From contig CP142452.1 of the NCBI GenBank assembly GCA_038049695.1, positions 109,508,001-109,572,000 of the forward strand: DNA of 64,000 bases, given 5' to 3'. Below are positions 22,701-34,322 of the stretch, piece after piece. The position numbers and the translations under genes are program-made. Positions within the stretch are counted from its first letter, which is position 1. Each line of letters opens with the position of its first letter. Source of the DNA: Cinnamomum chago. Its lineage: Eukaryota > Streptophyta > Magnoliopsida > Laurales > Lauraceae. The notes under the pieces are model-generated. The model worked only from the letters and a program-made list of their open reading frames with translations, was not told the DNA's origin and ran no database searches.

Positions 22701-25700
22701 TCTGCTCCCAGCTTCTGCAAAACTTCCTTGACAGGTGTTGTAATAGAGATTGTCTTATCTCTGTTCTCTGCAATAGCGCAAGTGATGGGATTTATTCTTC
22801 TCAAGCAATGGCGAGCCCATGAGGAAGTCTTGCTACATGAGGAAGTTTTGCTTGGAAGCGTTGATTGTGTAGTAGAAGACGTAGCAACATCGTACCCACC
22901 CATTTGAATTTCAGTCATGCAAATGTATGATTTGACATACTTAGGATCTCCGCCTAAAATAAGTTTAGGTGCATAGACTAGAGGCCTTAACTGAAAATTA
23001 TGTGGATTAGAGGCCTTAAATGACAATATCAAGGGACCTCGGGCTAATTTACTCTTTTATTTATATATATATATATGGGAAAAAAAAGAAAAGAAAAAAA
23101 AGAACTCCCTTAAAATATTAGAGCAGTGTGTTCCAGCATTAATTGTCCAATTGGTAGAAATCATATAACCTGCTTGTAGTAAGTGGTTGGTAAACACCAA
23201 GATTCTCTCTTGCCTTAGAATTGCTATTTGAAAAGCGTTGGGAATCCTTCAGCGATCATCCAGTAGATCTAACATTCGCAGGCAAGTTTGCAACAGACTA
23301 TCGCCAGAGGCCGGTATCGACCCCGTATGGAACTAGCACCAATTTACTAAAGCCACTAAAGTGATACACAGTTCTGGATTGAATTTTGCTCCAAAATTTA
23401 CCCTGTTTGGAATATAATATTCACTGTCTGTTTATCGTTGCATATAATTTGTACAGATATGAGTGGGTTGGATAAGTAGATGTGCATGCCTTGCAGGCCA
23501 AATGAGGTGGAAGACCATGCAACCTATCATGAAGTCTACCACAAAGAGGATTTTGTTGACTTGATGGATATTTGAAATCATTAAATTTCAGGTCTGATTG
23601 GTGAAATTAGAGTTGGGATATTGCCTAAAACTGGCATCAACTCCAACTCCTGTTAAAGAGGTTGGATGGCTGAGATTACTTAATTTTGAGAAATGTGGTA
23701 AGTTAATCTTCATTTAAGAGATTGGATGGCTGAGATTAGCCTTTTAATTTCAAGGAACAGGATTAGATTTATATATTTATTGTATTAGGAGTACAACAAA
23801 AGCCCTTATTGGCCTTTCAGGCAGAGCAGTTTTGGGGTAATATTGGGAATTTGTTAGTTTCAGTGAGGTTTCCCATTTAAGAACATATGTTCTGCATATT
23901 CATTGTGACTACTGGGCATGAGGCCTATTTCTTCTGCTGCTGTGTGCTTACTATAATCCTCTTTGCCATCTTCAACACCTTTTCTTATTCAGTTGTTTCT
24001 GTGCCTGAATCATGTGCGTGCAGATTTGTCATCGTCCCAAATATCTCCGTTGCAGTAAATTTGTAGAGGCCATGATACCAGCTATGTGGATTGCATTTAA
24101 AGACATGAATAATTGCAGCCCTATATTCATGCAGGCTTGATTTATTTCATCTTTCTTTACTTGGAGAGTGGCTGCACAGCACCTTTTTTATTCGTATTCT
24201 ATATGAATTTAGTCCATTCCGGGAACTGGTTTACAGGCTTGTGGGAAGTTTTTGGTCAATTCAAGTTTTGGGAGCTAATAATTGGATACTGAATAAATCT
24301 GGTTATGTTTTTTTCCTCATACATCCAAGTTTTAATTCTGCGCATCATTATTGAGGACTGTCCTCTTTCATTTCATAATCTAAAATTACCGAAATAATAT
24401 ATATATATATAAATAAAACCAAATCACTGCACTCTTTACCCACAATAGAGTGATTCACCAAAAAGGTTCAATATTTAAGTTTTCTTGGCTTTCTTTTTTA
24501 AAAGATGTGAAAATTTAAAATTTGTATAATATTGTCAAAAACAAACATAAACATGGAAAGGACAAAAACTAACGAAATGATAGCTAAGACAATGTAGGAA
24601 TGACTAATTTCAAGGGCTTTATTGACCTTTCCCCTCCAAGTCCATGCACTAACTAGTTAAGCACTTCATTCTTTTGGCAAAGTGTTGATCTTTTTTGGTC
24701 TTTCAGACACATTGCCCAAGCAATCTTAGTGGCATTCTTGGTTTTTTTTTCTTTTATTTGGATCCAATTGTAAATCTTCCTGATTCACCCCTTATTCTAT
24801 CCTTTCTTGTTACTATACAATTTATCTTATCGTATGAAGTAATAACTGATTTGCCTTCTTGGCATCTTCATTGCCAAACATTCATCTCCAGCACGGCAAC
24901 TTCTGTCCTATAAATATGTTCCTCAGTGGCCACGTGATATTCCACAAGATTGTCTTTACTTTGCCTACATAACAGTAATCCTACTTACAACACCCACCCG
25001 GCCTCTTTTTCACTACTGTTGCTTCCAAATACTGGAAAATGTGGAAACTATGCCATTAGGTGCCATAGTGGTGAAAATCGGAATTGTATCGCAAATCATT
25101 TATACCCATGAATCGAATCATGAATCGTAGGATTTTTTTTATTTTTCTAATAAAAATGAAAGATAATTAAAAAAAGGGAAAAAGTAAAAAGTAAAAAGTA
25201 AAAAATAAAATCCAAACGATTAATCTTACATAGTAAGGTATCTCTTGAAGTTAGAAAGTGTTCATGAAGAAGAAAAACCAAACAAGATTTTAAAAAAGTA
25301 AATATGGACAAGCATCATACGTATAGTTGAATGCTTTAATTAAATGCATGTTTTTTATTCATCTCTAAAACCTCCCTAAAGCGGAAAAAATTCTTAAGAG
25401 GTTTCATTAACTACTAAATAACATTCTAAAAGTAAAAACACTAAAAGAAAGAACAAAGAACAAAGATTGTTAATATTAACTTATTGGTTGTATCTATTTT
25501 TGCTTAGCCAAATCACTTGAAAAGTAAAATTTGATGAAACGAACATCGAATTGTAAGATTCACACATGAATCCTAAGATTCATCTATAAATGGGATTCGT
25601 TGTATAGAAACTAATCCTTTTCCTTAAAGATTCTAGATACGAATTGAGATTCATGATGAATCGTAGGATTCTGATAAGTGATAACTATGTTAGGTGCTTT

Positions 25701-28406
25701 TAAATTTTAATGTAGTTCTCATTATTTGTAGAAGCAGTGAGCTTTTTTAACGAGTGGTGGTAGAACCACTAAATTTCAATCCATATATTCTGGCCCGAGT
25801 CAAACCGTTCAAGTGGGAAGCCTTCCTCCAGACGTATAATTTGTCATTTATTACTTTTGTTACTGATTAATCTAGTTTGAAAATTAGCAATAGATCGTCT
25901 CTAAATAAGGAATTGCATCTTAGGTATCTACCGTCAAGTTGTCCAGTCAAACCAGAGTTTTGCCCTAGGGAACAACTTTATTAGCTTGTTTCCAACTCTT
26001 TATGATCTTCACTACCTCATGCGAAGACAAACTTTCACATTATAATCCGCTCATATCACAAAATGTAAAAAACTTATTCTGCCTTTATTTATCAACTTTT
26101 TTTTTAATCGTTGACAATATGTGATTCCAGACCTATTTGGCTATTCTGAGGTCTTTTATTTTAGGATGGAAGATCGCCATTTTCTTTGTGTTGTTTTGGA
26201 AATGCAAGGGCTCCTTGCAATCTGGGCCTGTGATCCTTTTTGCACAACAATTGTAGGTTTTGCATTAGAGATATGATAACCTGGTCCCACTAGCTGATAA
26301 ATGCAAGCAGGCCACTCGTACTTGAAAATGACTCACATCCATCATCACATATTGCTCCAGAAGGGACCAAAAATGCATGCTTACAATTGTACATAGCTAC
26401 GGTTATTATGGAATTTATAGTTGCTAGCCGATGTCATTATTATATCAAGGAAAATATGCTGGCATCTTTTCTATATTGGCTCTTTCATCTTTTTATACCC
26501 TCCATATGTAACTTCATAATGGAGAGTTATGAGTACTTTGTGCACAACTGTCCTCTCAGTTACTTCTACTTGTACAAATTCATGAATTGACTCAAAGATC
26601 TCAAAATCTAAGATGTCATGTTTTGCTTTTGCCTTGGTCACCATATGTGTTCTGGTTTGATTGCTGCTCTTGCTATTAGTTATAGGTGCAAATCGTGATG
26701 CGTACCCTCCTATAGTAGATGCCTTCATGCATTATTTCAGATACTTGTGGCTAGCAAATTAAAATCTTGTCCAGAATTAGAAATTCATAAGTTCTCCTAT
26801 AGTAGATGCCTTCATGCATTATTTCAGATACTCGTGGCTAGCAAGTTAAAATCTTGTCCAGAATTAGAAATCCATAAGTTCTGCTTAAAAAGGATAATGT
26901 AAATCATTCCAGGGCCCTGTGAGCATATTCTGTATTACAACTTTTTCCCTGATCAGAATGTTGTTAGTTCTTCTGTTGAATAATGAGTATGCAAATCTGG
27001 CTCTGCTGATGGTTAGGATGTCCTTGCAAATCATACCCAAATTAGATCAGCCTCTTCTCTTTCTAGAGAAAAGGATTAATTCTAGAAGCAGTTTGGCAGC
27101 TTGCTATACTGTAGAGCATATGTAAGCCGTGGAGCCCATTTCTGGTCAAAGTAAACCAATTGATTGGATTAAGTCCTTCCCTTGTGGCTTTTGATGGGCA
27201 CTGACATTGCTCACACGGAGCTATACCCACAGTTGGATCGAATCATCCAAGAATGAGATTAAATCACATCATCCATATATGTTAGTTAATAAAGTTTTGT
27301 GATAGATTGAGTGATGCCAGGGAATTCCAGCTGGTCATCATTCATGGGAAGTGGATCTGATTTGTAGGGTTATGACTTATGAGATGTGGCCCCCCAAAGT
27401 TTCTAAATGGCTCATGTGGTGAGTTACCCTGTGGTTACAGTATTGAGTAATTTCTCTTGTGTTGGTGATAACTGAATCATTCAGCCGGACAAGAATTATA
27501 GTTGGCATTAACTTTATTGTACTACTTCTAGGTACATTGTTTCATGAAGTTACATTAATTTTCTTTCAAAATGATAACAATTGAGGAATCTTAATCTAAA
27601 ATTTCTATTGAATTTAGAAATGTTTTAAAGATTACAAGCAAGTTCTTGTATACAAACAATAAAGTTTTAAAGAAGTAAAGCAATCAAGTTAGTTGACATG
27701 CACTTTTGTTTTGTTAATGAAAAATATGAAATAACATATTAAGGATTGGAGACTCATGCCTGTATCTCTGTCCTAGGTTTTAGAAAGCATAGTGTACCTA
27801 CCATGACATGTATCTATTACTACATTGAACCGACACCTTCAATAGTGTTATTTCATGCTATGCCGCATTCTCATGGGCTATGATCTTGCTTACTAATGGT
27901 GTATCTTCCAAAAAGAAATGGCCAGATGCTTATCATCAATTGCTTATGCTATGTCCACTCTAATCAGTTATATATACTGTCTCATTAAACACATTTGGAG
28001 AAATGGGAAGTCTTAATGAAGAGAAACCTCTCTTACTAAAGTGGTTAGAAGTTTATTGGCCATTAAGTGTAATCTACTCTAATAAATAGAGGTCTTTGTG
28101 TGTTTCATATTTTTCAGGGGCATGCCTCTTCATCGTACGGAAGATCTGCCATTCGAAAAGAAGTTCCGCCGAATGAATGATGAAGGGCTGTACCTTTACA
28201 GAGATGGGACTCTTGATCCAGCAACAGCATTGGCTTATGGCAATAGTAACACCAGCAATGGAAACAATAGTGGCTCTAGTAGCAACAGCAGCAGTGATAA
28301 TGACAACAACAGCGGTGCTTATAGTTACGGAATGTTGGGTAACGGCAGCGCTAATAGCAGCGGAAAGTTGGGTCTTTTTGTCCCATTGAAAAACATTATA
28401 GTTTAG
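19791..28406 (+). CDS. Conserved plant protein of unknown function, two exons
   Basis: Two exons, 19791-20089 and 28118-28406, join as AG|G (Arg100) across an 8-kb GT-AG intron to give 195 residues. I do not recognise a named family. The N-terminal half reads like a folded conserved domain: MEDFVRKLALWHTKTFKPIM, LEPIMATLGF, WKEYVFYGWIP, PRIDGLHVITYRAFFDAVSFYL. The second exon adds RGMPLHRTEDLPFEKKFRRM, YLYRDGTLDPATALAYG, an Asn/Ser/Gly-rich stretch (about 141-183) and a conserved-looking tail LGLFVPLKNIIV. No signal peptide or membrane segment is seen. The same frame is open upstream to an ATG at 19488, which would add 101 low-complexity residues. I prefer 19791 because conservation-like sequence starts there and the upstream part resembles a 5' UTR. 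The intron carries a hAT element, an inverted-repeat element, a minisatellite and an 87-bp tandem duplication. Confidence 0.82.
21472..22130. mobile_element. Inverted-repeat element rich in AACCGTA/TACGGTT (hAT-like)
   Basis: The two ends of this roughly 660-bp stretch are packed with copies of AACCGAACC, AACCGTAAAATACGGTT and GGTTAACCG in both orientations. Copies cluster at 21510-21700 and 21980-22125 around an AT-rich centre. The right end, read inward, is TAGGCGTGTAATGGTTCGG, and the left begins TAGGGGGTAAAA. Dense subterminal repeats with TAGG ends are typical of hAT/Ac-like non-autonomous elements. No clean 8-bp duplication is visible, so the boundaries are approximate. Confidence 0.5.
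22311..22550. repeat. Minisatellite, unit about 22 bp (AACTCAGATAAATTT)
   Basis: About nine or ten degenerate units of the form AGAACTCAGATAAATTTGTTC follow one another with slightly varying spacers, lying in the 8-kb intron. Units differ mostly in the last 5-7 bases. The spacing is irregular and there are no unique spacers, so it is not a CRISPR-like array. Confidence 0.8.
25064..25689. mobile_element. Non-autonomous hAT element with 8-bp duplication
   Basis: 626 bp in the 8-kb intron, flanked by the perfect direct repeat ttaggtgc (25056-25063 and 25690-25697). The ends are inverted: CATAGTGGTGAAAATCGGAA on the left, and CATAGTTATCACTTATCAGA on the reverse complement of the right. Internal GAATCGTAGGATT motifs occur near both ends (ATGAATCGTAGGATT twice on the plus strand). 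The interior is AT-rich with no coding capacity. The perfect duplication suggests a recent insertion. Confidence 0.8.
26708..26881. repeat. 87-bp tandem duplication
   Basis: Copies at 26708-26794 and 26795-26881 are nearly identical, both running from TCCTATAGTAGATGCC to CATAAGTTC, with only a few substitutions seen by eye. It lies in the intron of the 19791 gene and no coding frame is involved. Confidence 0.92.
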
Positions 28407-31366
28407 CCCCTCCTGGCCAGAACATCATGATTAATAATACTAGAGCATTGGTTAAAACCATCATTGCCAACATAATACTAAAAGTGCTTTCTTTTTTCTC
28501 TTTTCTATTCTTTTTTTTTTTTTTTGGGTTCATCGGCTTATGGCTTGAATTTGCATGGGCATGTAACTAGTGCTTGAAAGCATTTCTTACTTCATCTGTA
28601 TCATCATCAAGGTCTAATCCCATCTATTTGAGGTCGAATCTAACATATTATTCAAGCCTTCCCTATACTGAAAGAAATGCCTACTAACATGTTGCTTCTG
28701 TTTTGTACTGCACCACTTGCATTTTCACTAAATTATCAATCAGAGGCCTTCCATCATGATAGATGTGAATTGAAACCCAACCATCATCCTAGTAATAATT
28801 TTCTCTCTCTTTTATTCATTTTCCAATGAAAGGTTGATTATTTGATTGCTATTCATGAAACCTCGTCTAGTCGTCTTTATTTCTTAAATTTTAGCCATTT
28901 TTAGGAATATTTACTTATAGGATTCAATTCCTATGAATTTCAATGTAAACAAACAGGCCCAGCGAGTGATTTCTGGCTATTAATGATAGATGTGATCAAT
29001 GAGATCTTTTGCATAGATTGACATTTTGAGTGAAATCTACATGATTGTTACCACATTGATGACTGAACTTTCTTTTAAGTCGAATTGATGTGGACCATCC
29101 ATTTTGTAACTGTTATTGAATGGTTAGAATTGTTTGATCAAAGTTATTTTTCAAGAATGCACATTATCTGAGATCTAGACCTTCAGCCACTGTTTTACAG
29201 TTTTCATCATAATTCATGTGGCAGTACTTTGTTTCATTTACTCATGTTCAAGTTCTTTATTTCTTTTTTTAAGATTTGGGTCAAGGTGATTCTTTGGAAA
29301 TTCAGAAAATCTGGAGGAACCCACATCGTTGGCTGTCCATATTATGACTGGATCTCTTCAACTTTTACATATGTGGTCTGCCAGTTACACACACATTGAT
29401 CTGACAGCTGCGATCATCTGACCAAGTTGATTCTGAAGTGGACATACAATTGATGTATGACCTACATCGAAGAATGGAGATTTACCAGCCTCAACTGAGA
29501 AGTGGGCACACAGTCCATATGTTCTGCAATTGAATGATATTTTGGACTGCTGAACCAAAATGGGAACCATTTATATTTTGATTTGTTTGGATCATCATTT
29601 TTATTTGTCAGTAAGGGCCCGTTTGTCTGCACCGCAATGAATTTTTAGGAATTCTAAGAAATGTATTAATGTTATAGTGGCTGAGATTGAAGAATCATAC
29701 ATAAAAATCCACCAAATGGCCATCAATGGCGGAAAATGAATTCCTATCCATCAACTTAGTAAACCAAATATTAGCAAGTTCCGGGGTCTCATCTAGGGAT
29801 CCACCTTGTACTTGTACCTGTACCTTAACCCCCGTCCTCTTTACTATTCCTTTGGTAGAACTTGTTTTTATCTTGAATTCTTAAATAATTTAATTCCATG
29901 CAAACAAATGATCCCTAACTATTTAGGGACCATCTGCTCAAAGGATTGTGATTGAGATCAATTATCTTAGATGAGGAAACTTGATGAACAATGGTGAGGC
30001 AACTTGATGGACAATCAAGATGGATGGTGGCCGATGGGCCTATTATGGTGTAATCAATCTGAATCATCCAACTCTATCTTCATAGAAGATCTTGTGGGTT
30101 AGGTTTCAGTGTTCCACCTCCAATGAAATGGTATCTAGGACCAGTGGCAGAACTAGAAAATATGCCTTGAGGAGGCCACTAGGAAGGGGTTCTCATAGAC
30201 TAAAGGGTAATTTTTTTTTTATAAATTTAGATGGCCAACTCCCGCCCCCAGCCCCCTCTAGTTCAGCCCCTTGTCCAGGACAAACTTTCAATGGCTTACA
30301 AAGTTGTTTTTGTCACAAGAAAATGCTACCGCAGATATTAGTCAGGTGGTGGTTGAACACCCTTCTTCAAAACCCGTCTAAATCGATAAAGTCTATATCA
30401 ACCATAAATAGTTAGGTCAAGCAACATCGTAGTATCAAAAAACATACATATTGTCTATGAAATGTTGGCTCTCTCTCTGAAAAAAAATCCCACAACAGGG
30501 TGAAAACCTCCAATCTCACATCACACCACCCTCTACCTCTGCGTGGCTTGTGGCCCACTTCACATGGGCCACAGCATTTTGGTGCCATCATCAAAATCTT
30601 GCCAGCTTACCAAAAAAAATTCAAAGTCTTGCCGGCTACATGAAACTGAACCAAAACACCATAGCATGATCATCAAAGCTTATTTCAAGATTCATTTTGT
30701 CAAGCTGAAGATGCCACAAAATTCATCGGCTGTTAGTATAATGCAACCCTGCTCCTTTATAAGAACTAACAAAAACCCCTTGCGGATTTTACGGGAAAAA
30801 GCCCCTTAATGGCCTATGCATTGCGACTGCTCAATTGAAACGAGTGGCTATATCGTTGTTTCATGTATAAAAGATAAAAAATATATATATTAAAGTTGGC
30901 GAGAGGGCTTTTTTGTACACTAGAAATAAGATGTCCTTTTTAGTGAATAGGCCATCTAAGTGGTTTTTTTTTTTTTTTTTCTGTAAAATTCTCAAAAAAC
31001 TTCGAGAGTTTAACATGGAGCACAAATGATCTCAAATTTGAAATCTTGCCATGGGGCCACTTGCCATGCCTAGATTTTCCTTTTGGGAACCTTTATCTTT
31101 ATCTATTTTTAGTTTGCTTCGGACAGACAATCTCAACTGTATTTTTGTTTCTTATTACCTCATCTCATTCCGAGATCCCAAAAGCTAGCTTGGACCCGTC
31201 AACGCTATCATGTAGATACTCACAACCATCATAGCTCTCCTCACTTTTCCTCAGACTAGCCTAGAACCATGAGCTCAAAACTCCCTCGATATAACCATCT
31301 TCTTGTTTTCTTGCCTTCCCTTCTTTTGAAAAAGCAAAGCAAAGAAGAGAAATTTAAGTTCTACTG
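28407..31366. other. Intergenic region
   Basis: About 3 kb between the unknown gene and the HMA-like gene. It contains a Tourist-like MITE (29615-29915). Short fragments at 28600-28660 (CATCATCAAGGTCTAATCCCA-type) resemble the tail of a plant LINE or SINE but are too short to define. No gene can be supported; open frames at 30092-30415 and 30543-30809 lack protein features. Confidence 0.5.
29615..29915. mobile_element. Tourist-like (PIF/Harbinger) MITE
   Basis: A 301-bp element starting GGGCCCGTTTGTCTGCA and ending TGCAAACAAATGATCCC, which are imperfect inverted repeats. It is flanked by the trinucleotide TAA on both sides (29612-29614, 29916-29918), the duplication expected for PIF/Harbinger. 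Internal GAATT(C)-rich subterminal repeats match at both ends. Non-coding. Confidence 0.7.
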
Positions 31367-32392
31367 ATGGAGATCCTCAAGAGCCACTTTGCTGCTTTGG
31401 TATATATATATAGCTAGCAACATTCCCCCATCTATTTTCCATTCATTCCTTTTGTTTCCTATGCCTTTTGTTTCTTTGTTGCTTACCATCCCATCACCAA
31501 GATATCATTTTCTACGCTTAGGTCATCATTCATGGAGGTATGGCAGTGGTTTTCTAACATGGGTTCCACTCCTTCTAATACAATTTTAAGTCATTATTTT
31601 CATTTGTCTCTTTGATTAGTTGGGTTTCTCCACTTCTTTTCCTGAACATTTTCATTACAGACTGTTGAGCTGAAGGTTGAGATGGTGGGGATTCATGAAA
31701 AGAAACTGAGAAAATGTCTATCCAAAGTAAAAGGTATGAGATTTCATTATTTTTCCCATGGCCTAATATGTTACAAATTAGGAAGTAGGTTCAAGCTAAT
31801 CTCATGAAAATATATGAAAATTGCTGTTTTATTCCATTTCTTTGGAGCCAACCAACCTTAGGGCACGTTTGTTTATGTGTATGCAGAAAACTAATTCCGT
31901 GGAATTTCTCTTCTTTTGGGGAATTTTTTTTTTGAGGACTCCCATAGAAAAAAGCTTTTCTGCAAAATCGTAGAAAATTTAACTCATTTTTTTTTTAGCT
32001 TTCTTTGTGGAAAAATGGTCACACCAAACGTAAATTTTAGTGTAGCTGGAAAACTTTTTTCTACAATGAAAACCATCCGAGCGAACGTGCCCAAAGTAGT
32101 TGTTGGGGGTAAACATGCTGAAGATTCATCCAAACGGGCCTTAAGCAGATCTCAGACGTGCATGTTATCTAATTTAAGCATGTTTATGTCGCTGACAGGT
32201 ATTGAGAAGGTTGAAGTGGAGGTCAACAGTCAAAAGGTAGTGGTGACAGGGTATGTACACAGGAACAAGATTTTGAAAGCAGTGAGGAGAGGTGGACTCA
32301 AAGCTGATTTCTGGAGTGCTCAGAATGAGATACTTTTCAATGCTTATGCCAGTGGGAGCTATGGAAGGATGAACAGTTTCAGTTTCTTCTAG
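31367..32392 (+). CDS. Small HMA-fold protein lacking the metal-binding cysteines
   Basis: Three exons, 31367-31399, 31661-31733 and 32199-32392, join in phase with GT-AG introns to give 99 residues. The fold is the heavy-metal-associated ferredoxin-like domain: strand TVELKVEMV (12-20), helix KLRKCLSKVKG (26-36), strands IEKVEVEVNSQKVVVTGY, helix HRNKILKAVRRGGLKADFW. In metal-binding members the first loop reads MxCxxC. Here it reads MVGIHE (19-24), so both cysteines are replaced (Gly21, Glu24) and copper or zinc transfer by the usual site is unlikely. The C-terminus (RMNSFSFF) has no CaaX farnesylation box, unlike HIPP proteins. The first exon is only 11 codons. I recall similar cysteine-less HMA proteins in other plants, so this is probably a conserved subfamily, possibly a protein-interaction module. 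Intron 2 holds a Tourist-like MITE. Confidence 0.85.
31861..32140. mobile_element. Tourist-like MITE in an intron
   Basis: Starts GGGCACGTTTGTTT right after TTA (31858-31860) and ends CCAAACGGGCC right before TTA (32141-32143), which fits a PIF/Harbinger MITE. An alternative inner end, AACGTGCCC at 32083-32091, matches the left end better but is not followed by TTA. The right boundary is therefore uncertain. Lies in intron 2 of the HMA-fold gene. Confidence 0.5.
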
Positions 32393-32729
32393 TGGCATGA
32401 AAGTTTCCTTCATTTCCTTGTTTTTAGTGTTTCTTTTTCTTCATTTTCTTTAAAGGATTCGTCATAATTTTAATGGAAACTGAGATTTAGGAGAGATTAA
32501 GTGGCAAACTTTGTGATGCCATTTTGATTTTCATATCATAATATCATTACCCTTTTCTTGGAAAAATGTAAAGAAAGACAAATGTGGCTAATGCAGAAGT
32601 TCTTTTTATTAAGATTATCATTATAGGAGGAACATCCACTCCTTGGTAAGTATATGGAACTTACCATGACGTCCTTGAAATCAGAAGTCTAGAGATTGTA
32701 TGAACCCCTTGATTGAAGGGAAACAGAAC

Positions 32730-33280
32730 AAGAGTATGTTCGCATCCTCTGGCCGATAGAAAAATCCTGAGTTGAAGGAGTGGAACTCTACATTTGTGCT
32801 TATCTAGTAAAAGACTGACTGCTCACCATAAACACACCTCCAATTTACAGGAAATTTTCAAATTGATTGTACCCTTGCTTTAGGAGTGTTCTTCGTAATA
32901 GCATTGGTAAAGTCCTTTTTGTGTTTTCAAAGAATGTTGGCATCTGTGATTCAAATGAAGCGGATGTGCCAATGTGCCAGCTATTTTAGAAGCTCACTGT
33001 TGCTTTAAGAGATATTTTCACGGTGCCCTTATTGTGAGGAGTGACTCTTCTAATATAATTGCTTGGGTGTCTAAATCCCTTTATTTTCTTTTTGTATTTT
33101 CTTTCTCCTTTGATGAAATGTTTTATTACCATTTCAAAAAAAAATAAGAGTATGTTCAAATCCTCTAGCTAGTAGAAAAATTCTGAGTTGAAAGAGTGTA
33201 ACTCTACATTTGAGCTCACCTAATAAAAGACACACTGCTCAATATAAACACACTTCCAATTTACAGGGAATTTCCAAATT
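32730..33280 (+). mobile_element. LINE 3' remnant between two ~135-bp direct repeats
   Basis: The interior (32865-33145) has the RNase H-like end of a plant L1-type LINE: GKVLFVFSKNVGICDSNEA near 32905-32965 and SDSSN with AWVSKSL near 33045-33080. A 3' UTR and a short A-tail follow at about 33136-33144. On both sides lies the same roughly 135-bp sequence, 32730-32864 and 33146-33280, starting AAGAGTATGTTC and ending ACAGG(A/G)AATTT(T/C)CAAATT. The two copies differ at roughly one position in seven by eye. The A-tail abuts the second copy, as in a target-site duplication, but this is far longer than usual. Confidence 0.65.
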
Positions 33281-34130
33281 TTACTCTAATAGAAATTAGT
33301 CTTACTTTAAAATTATCGATTTGATTAAAAACGTGATAATATAATCCTATGCATTATTCATTAATCATTTTTTTTAAATTAATAGTCTACCTTATGGTGA
33401 GACCAACTCCTATTCGGATAAATAGGAATACACTCGATACACTAAGAGAGCATTTCTTTTAAGCAGCTTGGATTTTCCTAAGCAGGCCCTACTCTAGAGT
33501 TTCAATTCTTCAACTCAGGATTTCTCTATGTCAAAGCCTTAGAGGATTTTTAACTTCAAAACATGATGCGTATTTTTCTGCCTAAGGCTACGATAATTTG
33601 ACCGATTTAAAAAAAAAAATAAAATTGCTACAACCATTTCGACTGTTGCGAACTCTTGATGGCCACAACTGCTGCAGCTTTTGGCCACTGCCGCCATAGG
33701 ACCCACCATAGGTTCATTCTTCTACCAAAAAAAAAAAAGTGCTCATCCATTTAATATATCAGGCTGGCATAGTAGGAAACTTTTTTTTTTTTAATGTCTT
33801 TCAATATTTGTCGAGAATAATTAGAAGTCTTTATGAAGAAGATGTAATATAAATTAAAAATCTGAGTTTCTTAGGAGATAGATTGATTGCTTTTATTTCC
33901 CTTAAAAAATAACGACCAATTGAAGGTAATAGGATATGTCAGCATAATCTTGGACAAACTCTAATATTTTGTGAGAGTTTTGTTGGGTCATAATTCAACC
34001 TAGCTTATTAAATAATAACTGAGTGGAGATTTTGAAGTATTTTAGTTTTTTAAAAAATCTTAACTGAAAGGTAATTAAGATACCTTGAATATAATATCGA
34101 ATTTGAACTAAAATGGATGAAAATAGATTT

Positions 34131-34322
34131 TTTTTTGCTAATGGAGGGTTCCAAACTCTTTGGGCTGGACTAATCCCTCCGGGGCCCATAAAGAAGCCGG
34201 GCAAAACCCTTGTGACTCAGCTTTCAGTTTCTGAAGAGGGGGAAACCGGCGATTAATATCAACACCTCTAGCTCCGAAAAAAAGAAACCATGGTCCTGAC
34301 CACTCGGCCAACCCTTGGTGTT
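34131..34322 (-). mobile_element. tRNA-derived SINE with 14-bp target duplication
   Basis: Read on the minus strand: a head GGGTTGGCCGAGTGGTCAGG (A box of tRNA-Ser/Leu type), GGTTTCCCC (weak B box), a tail GGAGGGATTAGTCCAGC...AAAGAGTTTGGAACCCTCC, then an A-run. The sequence atgaaaatagattt is repeated exactly on both sides (34117-34130 and 34323-34336). The tail is the same family as the SINE at 12700-12878, but the head comes from a different tRNA class. A headless-tail relative lies at 37125-37230. Confidence 0.85.

Noticed and set aside
22535-23032. 165-codon minus-strand frame in the 8-kb intron
   Set aside because: The longest frame in that intron with passable composition, but no recognised domain, and it begins at the edge of a minisatellite. 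Possible but not supportable without expression data.
30092-30415. 107-codon plus-strand frame
   Set aside because: No start context, domain or splice evidence; composition is like the surrounding intergenic DNA.
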